NCBI RefSeq assembly: GCF_000425545.1
Contig: NZ_AUDQ01000001.1
Location: 372,001-436,000 of the forward strand
Length of the DNA stretch: 64,000 nt
DNA from: Sporosarcina ureae DSM 2281
GTDB lineage: Bacteria; Bacillota; Bacilli; Bacillales_A; Planococcaceae
Direction: 5' to 3'
In this document: one piece after another, positions 55,299 through 64,000 of the stretch
Layout of the letters: each line of letters starts with the position of its first letter
Position numbering within the stretch: position 1 is the stretch's first letter
Translations under genes and position numbers: made by a program
Notes under the pieces: generated by a model
What the model was told of the DNA's origin: nothing
The model's input: the letters and a program-made list of their open reading frames with translations, nothing else
Database searches by the model: none

Positions 55299-57548
55299 AT
55301 GAAGATACCTGAACAGGAAATGAATCTAGAACTAGAAAAACTTCAGACTGAGAATAAGTACTTAAAAATGATAGTACAAAATTATTTGCCAGAATTTCAA
55401 ATCAAAGAATCTGCTAGTTTAGTTACCTATACTTCAACAGCACAACAGAAAGTTCAATTATTTCAAAGTGTATTTCGGGGTAGAACCGATGTATATGCAA
55501 CTAGATGGAAGTTGGAGGATGGTAAGAGCGGATATTCACCAGTTCGTCGGAATAAGGTCAATACCCCTCTTACAGATCAAACAATTTATGATCATTTAAG
55601 TGGTAAGCACATTGTTGGTCTATATCCCTTGTTAATAGATAACTCTTGTTGGTTTCTTGTTTTAGACTTTGACAAAAAGAATTGGCAGGATGATGTACTT
55701 GCATTCGTAAATGTTTGTAGAAGTATTCAGCTTCCTTTTAGTATTGAAAGATCCCGCTCTGGTAATGGAACACATGTATGGTTCTTCTTTTCAGAAGCCT
55801 TACCTTCCTCTTTAGCTCGCACTCTCGGCAAAGCACTGATTGCACATGCGGATAAGAAAACATCTGCTGAGTTAGATTCTTTTGATCGTTTATTTCCAAG
55901 TCAGGATTCTCTTGCAAATACTAGAAGCCTAGGAAACCTAATCGCCCTACCACTACAACGTTATGCCCGAGATCTTGGCAATAGCGTTTTTGTTAATGAA
56001 GCCTTTCAACCATTTGAAGATCAGTGGCTTTATTTATCTTGTTTAAATAAAGTGGATAAGAATATGATTTACAAATACCTTCAGTTACTTAATGTGCAAG
56101 TTCCCGCTAATAATGCCACTGATTATCCAACTACTCTACAAGCTATTAAAAAGAACGGCATTCATTTCAGATTGGAAGAACTTCCTGATTCACTTACATC
56201 ACAACTCGAAAGTTTAGCTTCTTTTGGAAACCCTGAGTATTTTAAAGCAAGAGCAAAGAGATTGTCTACATATACCATACCTTCAACGATTGAAGGTTTT
56301 GATAAAACTACTTCTCATTTAATCCTTCCAAGAGGATGTGAGCAGGCTATCCAGGACTTAATGTCTTCTAAGGGAATTGAATTAGATTGGATAGATGAAC
56401 GTTTTTCAGGAAGCCCAATTGAGACAAACTTCAACGGAACCCTATCTTCACAACAAGTAGACGCACTTCGACAGTTGCAAGCCCATGATGGCGGTGTATT
56501 AGCAGCCGCCACTGGATTCGGAAAAACCGTGACAGCAGCTGCTCTTATCGCTGAGCAAAAAGTAAATACCCTTATCATAGTGAACCGTAAACAATTAATG
56601 AATCAATGGATTGATCAGCTCTCATTGTTTCTAGACTCAACCCGTAAGGAAATAGGCCAATTTGGCGGTGGAAAACGGAAGCCTACAGGAAAAATTGATG
56701 TAGCCACCATACAAACATTGACCTCTAACGGAATTGATCCTATTATCACCCAATACGGTCAAGTTATTATAGATGAATGCCATCATCTATCTGCTTATAC
56801 TTCTGAACAATTAATGAAGATGGTTCGAGCGAAACATGTATATGGTCTTACAGCTACGCCGGCTCGTAAAGATGGACTTCACCCAATAATTACGATGCAA
56901 TGTGGTCCAATTTTATATAAAACAGATGCTAAAGAACAGGCCCTAGTTCGCCCTTTTCATCATCTTATCTTTGAAAGAAAAACCTCTTATAAAAATACAT
57001 CTGATAACATTCAACAAATGTACAATGAAATGGCTGAGGATAATAAGAGAAATGGACTTATTTTCGAAGACGCGCTTTTAGCATTAGAGGAAGGTATGAC
57101 ACCATTAATTCTGACCGAACGAATAAATCATGTACATATACTTCATAGTTTGTTTAAGGGATTCGCAAAAAATATTATCGTTCTTTCCGGAGAACTCTCA
57201 AAAAAAGAACAAGAGAAGGCATTAAACTTCATCCGGGATCTACCGAGCGAAGAAGAACTCTTAATTATAGCGACAGGAAAATATATAGGTGAAGGATTTG
57301 ATTTTCCACGATTAAATGCGCTGTTTCTAACTATGCCAATCTCTTGGAAGGGTTTATTAACTCAATACGTAGGACGGTTACACCGTAATCACTCTGAAAA
57401 ACAGGAAGTACGCGTATATGATTATATTGACCAAAAGGTTCCTGCCCTTATAAATATGTCTAAAAAGCGCTCCAAGGGCTTTAGGGATTTAGGCTATGTT
57501 AATGGGACAAGTGAGAATAGTAATTCGGAGCAAATGAAGTTATTTTAA
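55299..57548 (+). CDS. TOTE-type archaeo-eukaryotic primase fused to an SF2 helicase
   Basis: A 749-residue protein. Residues ~45-260: primase (AEP) domain with acidic LVLDFD (120-125) and the diagnostic SRSGNGTHVWFFF (152-164). Residues ~380-720: SF2 helicase with Walker A AATGFGKT (403-410), DECHH (492-496), TATPARKDG and the C-terminal motif YVGRLHR. This fusion occurs in the predicted TOTE conflict systems, thought to act against invasive elements. ATG 55299 is chosen for its spacing from AGAGGTG. Codon use is visibly more A/T-rich than the neighbours, suggesting acquisition. It has no obvious partner nuclease nearby. Confidence 0.85.
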   Translation: MKIPEQEMNLELEKLQTENKYLKMIVQNYLPEFQIKESASLVTYTSTAQQKVQLFQSVFRGRTDVYATRWKLEDGKSGYSPVRRNKVNTPLTDQTIYDHLSGKHIVGLYPLLIDNSCWFLVLDFDKKNWQDDVLAFVNVCRSIQLPFSIERSRSGNGTHVWFFFSEALPSSLARTLGKALIAHADKKTSAELDSFDRLFPSQDSLANTRSLGNLIALPLQRYARDLGNSVFVNEAFQPFEDQWLYLSCLNKVDKNMIYKYLQLLNVQVPANNATDYPTTLQAIKKNGIHFRLEELPDSLTSQLESLASFGNPEYFKARAKRLSTYTIPSTIEGFDKTTSHLILPRGCEQAIQDLMSSKGIELDWIDERFSGSPIETNFNGTLSSQQVDALRQLQAHDGGVLAAATGFGKTVTAAALIAEQKVNTLIIVNRKQLMNQWIDQLSLFLDSTRKEIGQFGGGKRKPTGKIDVATIQTLTSNGIDPIITQYGQVIIDECHHLSAYTSEQLMKMVRAKHVYGLTATPARKDGLHPIITMQCGPILYKTDAKEQALVRPFHHLIFERKTSYKNTSDNIQQMYNEMAEDNKRNGLIFEDALLALEEGMTPLILTERINHVHILHSLFKGFAKNIIVLSGELSKKEQEKALNFIRDLPSEEELLIIATGKYIGEGFDFPRLNALFLTMPISWKGLLTQYVGRLHRNHSEKQEVRVYDYIDQKVPALINMSKKRSKGFRDLGYVNGTSENSNSEQMKLF

Positions 57549-57602
57549 TGTAGTAGCTTCAAAAAAATCATATAATTGAGTGCTCTAAATCTAATTACAT
57601 AT

Positions 57603-57652
57603 AAAAAGACTGTACAATAAGTTAGTAAAACCACTTTCTGTACAGTCTTTTT
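57603..57652. terminator. Terminator between convergent genes
   Basis: AAAAAGACTGTACA pairs with TGTACAGTCTTTTT around a 22-nt loop; T-rich on both strands. Confidence 0.8.
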
Positions 57653-57655
57653 CCA

Positions 57656-60637
57656 TCACATCACAATATTACTTTCCTTCGCCTTCTCAATAAACTTATC
57701 ACTCGATTTATTAAAGAACTTCTTCAATCCAAGCCCTGCTACGAGCGCTAACGCGAAGTAGATGGACAGGTAGAGTATTTGTTTTAACGCTACTGCCCAG
57801 ATAATTCCGCCAATGGATTCACGCAATAACGTGATCGCATGTGTGAAGGGCATAAATGCAGAAATCTTTTGGAAGAATTCTGGTGCCATTTGGATAGGGA
57901 ATGTACCTCCTGATGCACCGAGCTGCATGACCATCAAAACGATCGCGATAACTTTACCAGTGTTACCGAATACGGACACGAGTGTGTACACGATGGAAAC
58001 GAATACGACACTGATCAGTACACCGAATAATACAAACGGTAGTTTATTCACGACGTAGACATTCATGATGAATAATTCACCTAGCGTAACGATCAATGAT
58101 TGAACCGTGCCAATCCCCGCGAAGATAATCAACCGTCCAAGATACGTTTGATAACTCTTGAATCGTGTCTTTTCTCGGATATCGACTTTCAGCGTGGATA
58201 CCATGAGCAATGCGCCCACCCACAATGAAAGTGTCGTATAGAATGGGCTCATGGCTGAACCGTAGTTTGGAATCGGATATAACGCATGTTCATTCAAGAC
58301 AACCGGTTCAGCGAGAAACTTACTGACGCCTATTGGATCCGTTGAGAGAACATCCAATAATTTATCCAAGTCTCCTTCGTCTTCTAACTTGCGGATTTTC
58401 TCTGCCATCGTTTCAATCGTTTCACGAGCTTCTGGGAAGAGTTCCTGAGCTTTCGCCAAATCTTTTTTGCCAAGTGCCACGCCTTCTTCCGCTTTTTCAA
58501 GTGCAGAACGCAGACGTGGAATCCGTCCATTTACTTCATCCAGTACATCGGACACATCATACAACGCATTGGTTGCATCACGCATCGCGGATTTATACTT
58601 TCTCGTCAAATCACTATTGACGAAATCGATAGCTTCCCCAACCGAACGATCCAATTCTCCGGATACACGATCGACTTCAGCTAAATGCTTTTTACCGTTC
58701 GCTTTTGATTCATTGATTCGACCAACTAAGCCGTCAACGGATGAATGGGCAGATGACAAGCTGTCTTGAACCGTTTTGATTCGCTCAATTTCAGCAGACA
58801 GTTTATCCGAATTAATGAATTTCTCAAGATCTGTTAATCCATTGTTAATGGAGCTAATTGCCGTTAGTCCATTATCAATCCGGCCAACCATTTTTTGAAG
58901 AGCACCGATCGTAACCTCAGGATTTTCCGCTGTCTCTAGCAACCCTGCAAGCTTCTCATCAATTTCTGTCTTCGATGCTTGGAGTTCATTGAACCGATCG
59001 CGCAGTCCTTCATCGAAAGTTTGTAGTTGTTCAATCGCATCTCCAATCGCTTGTTGGCTATTTGCATCAAATTGATTCCGTGCATCCGCAATCTTTTGCT
59101 GACTCGCCTGTAGCTGTCCTTGAAGTTGATTCAACAACTCGAGGCTCGGTTTCTCCCCTTTATTGACGGCAGCTTGCACTTTATCGATGGCTTGTTTAGT
59201 CGACGATAACTGATCACGTAACGCGACGAATCGCTGTTGCAGACCGACAATTTGGTCACTGCCCGTCACATTACCTGCAGCTTCTAAAACGGAAATCACC
59301 GAATCCACTTTACCAATTTGACTTTCTATCGCAGTGGACATACTGTCGAGTTGTTCTTGGTATTTGCTGAAATCAATGGATTCACGCTTATTGATCAAGC
59401 CTTGAACAACTTCCTGCGCATTGCCATTCACTTTGGTCCCACGATCCAATAAGCCCGTGATATTAGCGGAAAGCTCATTCAACTGCTTCATAAGCTTTTC
59501 AGTTTGCGGTGATAATACATTTTCGTAATTGCCTTTGATTTTTTCCATATCTTCAGCGAGTTTATCGGACAACGCTTGTGTTTGCGTTATCAAATCAGTT
59601 GCTGGGTTCTTACCGCTCTGCAAATCTTTAATATTCGTTGAGTCTTTTAGATTCTGATCCTGTTTTTTCAAATAATCGTAAATATCATCTAATCGGGCAT
59701 TCGTATCTTCTAATTTGTCTTGCTTATCCCGTAGCGAGTCGACAATACGATCGACATCTTCTCCTTTACCTGACAGCTCACTCGTCAAATCGGGTACTTT
59801 GCGGAATGCTGTTTGTGCACTCTCCAAGTTAGACGTAATGACACGCAATGTGTGATCCACGGTCTTTTCATTCTCTTGCAACTTACTAATCAGCCGTGCG
59901 TTTAACTTTTTCGCATTGGCATGCACTACATTGACGTCGTCAAGCACGACATCTACGCGATCAATAGAAGTATCTGCAAAATCCAAGCCTTTATCTACCA
60001 TCTGTAATTTCGAATAAATATCTGGAATGTCATATTCTAATTGATAAATTAAATCACGTAGCTTTTCGATATTCCCACGATTGTCTTCAAGTTCTACTCC
60101 CAGATTATTGAATACTTTGATGACTGCTTCATTCGCTTGTTCAACGAATGTTTTATCAATATTTTCTACTATTGCAGATGCACCTTTACCCGCTACTTTA
60201 GGGGAAATCGCATTAATTTTTTCATTGATATAATAATCTAATGTCGGCTTCTTCATATCGTCGGTGACGACACTGCTTAAATTCTCCGAAAAGTCTTTTG
60301 GAATGATGATCGCAGCATAATAATCCCCGTGCTTCACGCCTTTTAACGCTTCGTCTTTCGTTACGAACTGCCAGCCGAGATCATCGTTATTGGTCAGCGA
60401 GACAATCACTTCATCTCCGACATTGAATTCTTTGTCCTCAATCTTCGCCCCTACGTCTTCACTGACGATTGCGACTTCCACACCTTCCGTATTGGAATAC
60501 GGATCCCACGAAGCGAGGATGTTCATCCAAGCATAAAGGGAAGGCAGAAAAGCAATCGCCGCAATGACAATGAGTGCTGCTTTATTCTTGAAGATATTCC
60601 GGAGATCCCGTCTGACTATAAACCATATTTTATTCAT
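57656..60637 (-). CDS. yhgE: YhgE/Pip family membrane protein
   Basis: A 993-residue protein: N-terminal membrane helix (about 18-40; RDLRNIFKNKAALIVIAAIAF), a conserved extracytoplasmic start (NTEGVEVAIVSED), a very long helical coiled-coil middle (about 170-780), and six C-terminal helices of ABC-2 permease type (about 800-985). YhgE/Pip proteins include a phage receptor of lactococci and are related to WXG100 secretion factors such as EsaA. Located 39 bp downstream of a TetR regulator, as in Bacillus yhgD-yhgE. Confidence 0.88.
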   Translation of the reverse strand: MNKIWFIVRRDLRNIFKNKAALIVIAAIAFLPSLYAWMNILASWDPYSNTEGVEVAIVSEDVGAKIEDKEFNVGDEVIVSLTNNDDLGWQFVTKDEALKGVKHGDYYAAIIIPKDFSENLSSVVTDDMKKPTLDYYINEKINAISPKVAGKGASAIVENIDKTFVEQANEAVIKVFNNLGVELEDNRGNIEKLRDLIYQLEYDIPDIYSKLQMVDKGLDFADTSIDRVDVVLDDVNVVHANAKKLNARLISKLQENEKTVDHTLRVITSNLESAQTAFRKVPDLTSELSGKGEDVDRIVDSLRDKQDKLEDTNARLDDIYDYLKKQDQNLKDSTNIKDLQSGKNPATDLITQTQALSDKLAEDMEKIKGNYENVLSPQTEKLMKQLNELSANITGLLDRGTKVNGNAQEVVQGLINKRESIDFSKYQEQLDSMSTAIESQIGKVDSVISVLEAAGNVTGSDQIVGLQQRFVALRDQLSSTKQAIDKVQAAVNKGEKPSLELLNQLQGQLQASQQKIADARNQFDANSQQAIGDAIEQLQTFDEGLRDRFNELQASKTEIDEKLAGLLETAENPEVTIGALQKMVGRIDNGLTAISSINNGLTDLEKFINSDKLSAEIERIKTVQDSLSSAHSSVDGLVGRINESKANGKKHLAEVDRVSGELDRSVGEAIDFVNSDLTRKYKSAMRDATNALYDVSDVLDEVNGRIPRLRSALEKAEEGVALGKKDLAKAQELFPEARETIETMAEKIRKLEDEGDLDKLLDVLSTDPIGVSKFLAEPVVLNEHALYPIPNYGSAMSPFYTTLSLWVGALLMVSTLKVDIREKTRFKSYQTYLGRLIIFAGIGTVQSLIVTLGELFIMNVYVVNKLPFVLFGVLISVVFVSIVYTLVSVFGNTGKVIAIVLMVMQLGASGGTFPIQMAPEFFQKISAFMPFTHAITLLRESIGGIIWAVALKQILYLSIYFALALVAGLGLKKFFNKSSDKFIEKAKESNIVM

Positions 60638-60676
60638 TTCGTATAAACCCTCACTCTATATTCCGTCATGCGCACG

Positions 60677-61246
60677 TCAAACTAACAAACTGGAGAAGAT
60701 CGTACCGTTCAAAATGTCTGTTATTTGCTTCTCCGTCAGCTGTTCATCATGCGTTTTTGACCAATCATTAACTAGTGCTAAATATGATCTGAATAAAAGG
60801 AAAGCAATCAGTTCGCTGTCACATGGCTTCAATTCACCTTTTGCGACACCGCGCTCAATCTTTCCTGCAATGAACTTCAATATTTCCTTCTCTATAGAAG
60901 TTAACGCATCTCCTACAGCAGGTGTACGCAACTCTTTCTCTTCTTCAATCAATTTAATGAATAGCTGATGCGTCTCGCGAAACTTCAGCAACTGCATAAT
61001 ACGTGCATGGGCATTTTCCTGAAAAGATGCTCCTTCTTTAGCAGTTCGTTCGGAGACGTTTTTCATTTCTTCAACCATTTTCCAAACAATCGAATGAAAT
61101 AACTCTTCCTTATTTGAGAAAAATGTATAGATTGTGCCCTTCCCCACATTCGCAATCTTAGCGACCCGGTCCATCGTTGTCGCTTTATATCCGAACATCG
61201 AAAATGATTTTTCAGCTGCCAACATAATTTCTTCTCTGCGATCCAT
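60677..61246 (-). CDS. TetR/AcrR family regulator (YhgD-like)
   Basis: A 189-residue regulator with HTH at about 25-45 (TMDRVAKIANVGKGTIYTFFSNKEEL) and a helical ligand domain. ATG 61246 follows AAAGGAAG. It precedes yhgE in the same direction, and a perfect palindrome overlies its promoter-proximal region, implying autoregulation of the pair. Confidence 0.9.
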   Translation of the reverse strand: MDRREEIMLAAEKSFSMFGYKATTMDRVAKIANVGKGTIYTFFSNKEELFHSIVWKMVEEMKNVSERTAKEGASFQENAHARIMQLLKFRETHQLFIKLIEEEKELRTPAVGDALTSIEKEILKFIAGKIERGVAKGELKPCDSELIAFLLFRSYLALVNDWSKTHDEQLTEKQITDILNGTIFSSLLV

Positions 61247-61267
61247 TATGACACTTCCTTTAAAAGT

Positions 61268-61288
61268 GACCGAAATACCATTTCGGTC
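61268..61288. promoter_or_regulatory. TetR operator upstream of the yhgD-like gene
   Basis: GACCGAAAT and ATTTCGGTC form a perfect palindrome around ACC. A minus-strand -10 element TATAAT lies 8 bp upstream (61302-61297), so a bound repressor would cover the transcription start. Confidence 0.85.
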
Positions 61289-61343
61289 TGCTAGTCATTA
61301 TACTACATAGATTGATGAATGAATGCAAGATATTGCACAAAAA

Positions 61344-61383
61344 AACTATCATACAAGTCATATTTTATGACTTGTATGATAGT
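61344..61383 (-). terminator. Terminator of the DUF4430 protein gene
   Basis: ACTATCATACAAGTCATA is inverted perfectly on the other side of a short loop and followed by a T-run on the minus strand. Confidence 0.9.
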
Positions 61384-61391
61384 CTACAATT

Positions 61392-64000
61392 TTATTTGAT
61401 TACAAATACTTTTCGAATAGGTTCTTTAATCACTTTCCCATTTGCTGACTTTACTTCGGTAATCGTCAAATAGTATAGCTCGCCTTTAGTATAGCTAGTA
61501 ATCGGCTTGATCTTTAACGACTTTCCATCTTCTCCAAGCGTTGTAGAAACCTGAACGATTTCGCCCGCTGCATTTTGAACGACTACTTTATCTAAGTTCG
61601 CACGATCATTCTGTAATGTACCTGAAAATTTGATATTCCATTCTTTCGTTGCTTCAATTTTACTTACCGTTTCGAAATAATTATACAGTTGATCATTATT
61701 GAGCACTACCGCTTGTACTATTCCTGCAGGCAGTTCAAGACCTTTTAGCGCATCCAGTACTTCGCCCGTCTCCCCAATTTGAACGATCATAATTCCGTCT
61801 ACCACTTCTATTTTCTCTACTTTGGCAGGTTGGAATTCTCCTGTCTTTTCATCTTTCAGTTGAATTTGAAGCTTTCCATCCGTAATGGTTGCTTTTACGT
61901 TTTCAGGTGCTTCGACTGAGTGTTCAGGTGTAGGATTCCAATCATCCCCTAAATCTGCACCCAAGTTCGTTGTATACTGCCAGCGTAAAATATCATCCTT
62001 CTGTAATTCATAAATTCCTGCACCATACTGCGGGAACTCCCCATTGACTGAATACATCCAGCCGCTAAGCGGTCCGCCATCAAATTCACCTAAATTATTT
62101 ATACTCTTCACGTAAATAGTTGGACCTACACCAGTAAATTTGATTGGTATGGAGAGATTTTCTACTTCACGTTTTAATGCCGTGAATGCCGTATCTCCAG
62201 ATTCAATTTTCAACTGTTTCGGGCTGATAATATCCCCAGTCCCCATTGTCCGTGTTTCTACAGAAAATGTTATATACTCCGGTTCAACTGGCGGCTCTAC
62301 ATTTCCCACTTCAGAAAATTGTTGCCATACGGATTTACCCGTTTTAACTTCTTGTAGGGCAATTAAGGATTGTTCTACTGCTTTCATATTGACCCATTGA
62401 TCGGCCGGTAAAGTATAAGCAAATGCTCCATTTTTCGTTTGGAATTTGCTTAAAGCATCTAAGGGTAATTCCTCACCTTTTTGCCACTTATCCGATGTAA
62501 CGTCTTCTCCTACCGCTACCAGACCTGAAATGACTGTCGCAATACTATTGGAGTTTTCTGTTCCCCAAGAGCCCCAGCCAGCTGTATCAAGTTGTTGTTT
62601 GCGCAAGGCTTGTTTTGCACGTTCAATTGCTGCATTCGCTGCACTATCATCTTGATAATTTGCTAGTGCCAGCAAGACCATTCCCGTTATATCGGGATCT
62701 GCTATGTCTGCCGCCTTTAATGAAAGTGAAAAGCCACCCTTATCTTTTTCTTGATTTAATATATGTTGTAACGCTTTCTCTTTTGTTGTGTTATCCCATG
62801 TTCCTACATCTTGTCCACGCTTCTCACCTGTATCTAAAGCGAGCACCGCCCAGACGTGTTTATTTATAGCACCGATCGATCCGTCTGTTTTTTGTTGTGC
62901 TGCTAGCTCTGCATAAAGATTTCGTTTAGTTTCCCATGCAGTAGATGGATCTTTTCCTACTGCTAGCAAACCGAAGATATAGCGAATATGATGCGTATCT
63001 GCTTCATCTTTCTGTAATCCTGGATCTTTAGTGAGCCAATCTGGGAATTGTGCTGTACCATCGCTTAATTGTAAACTAGACGCACCCAATGCAACCAATT
63101 CTGTCCAACTAATTCCAGGCATACCCCATCTAAAATTATCTTTATTATATCTCTCCACTTCATAGAAACGTAACGTATCCGCAAGCATATCGTCTACCGT
63201 ACGAATAACTTCTGGTATAGCCGGAGTATTATTTGCAGTAGTGTTTACATTCGACTGCACTGCTTTAGCAAGTCCAGTTATTGATAACGTTACATTTGGT
63301 ACTTCGCCTTGCACATGTAGAAGTACTTTCTGGTTACTATCAACTGTAACGGAGCCAACTGTTAGGTCACTGTTACCTACAGTCCAATTACTAGCATCTG
63401 AAGCCGCTTCCGTAAACGTATCCCCACTTAATTTGATTTCAATAGTCGGATCCTTGTCGCCGACTTTCAATTTTGTCATGGATTTGAGAACTGCATTACG
63501 TTTATAGAAAATATGAATCTTATCATTGTCGTTTACTGCTTTATCGATAAATGAAGTAGATGATTCTTCATTTAAATCAACAACCCACTGATCAGTGCCA
63601 TGTAAGCTTCCATTTTGAACGTTGTTAATCGATACAAAATTTTCTCTCAGTTGATCCAGCTCGTAAGGAATATTTTGTTCTTTTAACAACTGTTCAACAA
63701 CTTGTACAATCGTATCGCCTGTTTCGAATGCCACTGCAGTATCTGCAAGAATCGGTGCATCTACCCCATCGACTTTCACGTTGGCTGTAGGTTGTTCTGC
63801 TTTTAAAGCAATTCGATTCCAAACAGAACTTCCTGCTTTAATATCCGCCAGCGCAAGTAAAACTTGTTCTGTTGCCATTAAATTAGCACTCTTATCAGTC
63901 ACTTTCCACTTATAAGACCCGTCTTCAAACTGAAAACCTTTTATTGCATCTACTACTGTCTGATCGCCTACATGCCACTTTTCTGCTAGTATATCTTCAT
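61392..64000 (-). CDS. Intrinsic-factor-like surface protein: DUF4430 and prenyltransferase-like repeats (5' end missing)
   Basis: The frame stays open to the right edge of the window, so the N-terminus is missing; at least 869 residues are visible. Order, numbered from the internal GTG at 63902: a DUF4430 domain (about 40-115), a beta domain (about 140-215), an alpha/alpha-barrel of squalene-cyclase-like helical repeats (about 235-530), a second DUF4430 domain (about 545-660), and a C-terminal SbsA/Ig-like domain (about 750-836). The repeat block around WQKGEELPLDALSKFQTKNG is echoed at the window edge (WHVGDQTVVDAIKGFQFEDG), showing internal duplication. Helical barrel plus DUF4430 recalls transcobalamin/intrinsic factor; ligand is unproven. 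Confidence 0.78.
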   Translation of the reverse strand, partial: EDILAEKWHVGDQTVVDAIKGFQFEDGSYKWKVTDKSANLMATEQVLLALADIKAGSSVWNRIALKAEQPTANVKVDGVDAPILADTAVAFETGDTIVQVVEQLLKEQNIPYELDQLRENFVSINNVQNGSLHGTDQWVVDLNEESSTSFIDKAVNDNDKIHIFYKRNAVLKSMTKLKVGDKDPTIEIKLSGDTFTEAASDASNWTVGNSDLTVGSVTVDSNQKVLLHVQGEVPNVTLSITGLAKAVQSNVNTTANNTPAIPEVIRTVDDMLADTLRFYEVERYNKDNFRWGMPGISWTELVALGASSLQLSDGTAQFPDWLTKDPGLQKDEADTHHIRYIFGLLAVGKDPSTAWETKRNLYAELAAQQKTDGSIGAINKHVWAVLALDTGEKRGQDVGTWDNTTKEKALQHILNQEKDKGGFSLSLKAADIADPDITGMVLLALANYQDDSAANAAIERAKQALRKQQLDTAGWGSWGTENSNSIATVISGLVAVGEDVTSDKWQKGEELPLDALSKFQTKNGAFAYTLPADQWVNMKAVEQSLIALQEVKTGKSVWQQFSEVGNVEPPVEPEYITFSVETRTMGTGDIISPKQLKIESGDTAFTALKREVENLSIPIKFTGVGPTIYVKSINNLGEFDGGPLSGWMYSVNGEFPQYGAGIYELQKDDILRWQYTTNLGADLGDDWNPTPEHSVEAPENVKATITDGKLQIQLKDEKTGEFQPAKVEKIEVVDGIMIVQIGETGEVLDALKGLELPAGIVQAVVLNNDQLYNYFETVSKIEATKEWNIKFSGTLQNDRANLDKVVVQNAAGEIVQVSTTLGEDGKSLKIKPITSYTKGELYYLTITEVKSANGKVIKEPIRKVFVIK

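Overview
The window looks like chromosomal DNA of a low-to-mid-GC Gram-positive of the order Bacillales, most likely Planococcaceae (Sporosarcina-like). This is inferred from strong AGGAGG-type ribosome binding sites, frequent TTG/GTG starts, lipobox lipoproteins, Bacillus-type gene sets (rbs operon, yhgD-yhgE pair, RocB, CvfC, IsdE/IsdG-like heme uptake) and many hairpin-plus-T terminators. There is no rRNA, tRNA, CRISPR array, prophage or recognisable transposase.

Layout. 0-6 kb: a DUF488 protein, a lipid kinase, and a citrate-type two-component system (its response regulator is frameshifted) ahead of a CitMHS transporter. 6-12.5 kb: an FAD oxidoreductase, a MarR/MMPL efflux operon (MMPL frameshifted) and a divergent yeiH/LysR pair whose LysR gene lacks a normal start codon. 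12.5-13.6 kb: the first locus of a strongly structured dispersed repeat. 13.6-17.8 kb: a cation/proton antiporter and a chemoreceptor. 17.9-25.8 kb: a seven-gene minus-strand catabolic cluster (BCCT transporter, RidA, IclR, aldehyde dehydrogenase, Ldh-like protein, M19 dipeptidase-like protein, 572-residue unknown). The aldehyde dehydrogenase has lost the segment holding its catalytic cysteine. 26-33 kb: CvfC, an ABC-F ATPase, the second structured-repeat locus, RocB, DinB and a ribokinase paralogue. 33-39.3 kb: YjiH, repeat array 1, and a Fur-boxed heme uptake operon that includes an ankyrin gene. 39.6-46 kb: an antiporter, a damaged FetA/FetB exporter, a HEPN-like/CBS protein, array 2, a PfkB kinase and a thioredoxin-reductase-like enzyme. 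46-54.2 kb: a glucosaminidase, array 3 and the complete rbsRKDACB operon. 54.2-64 kb: array 4, a GRAM-like protein, a TOTE-type primase-helicase, YhgE with its TetR regulator, and a partial intrinsic-factor-like surface protein.

The most unusual feature is a set of four intergenic arrays (about 34.6, 43.7, 47.9 and 54.3 kb). In them a core TTGAGCG/ATAGAGCG recurs every 21 bp, two helical turns, while the spacer sequence differs from array to array. Three of the four begin within about 30 bp of a Rho-independent terminator and carry GAGCG on the strand of the gene that terminator serves. Second is the ~260-bp foldable repeat present as tandem pairs at two loci, with an inverted relic at 39.4 kb. 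Several genes also carry lesions (response regulator, MMPL, aldehyde dehydrogenase, FetA, LysR start). These suggest local gene decay, or in the frameshift cases possibly sequencing error.
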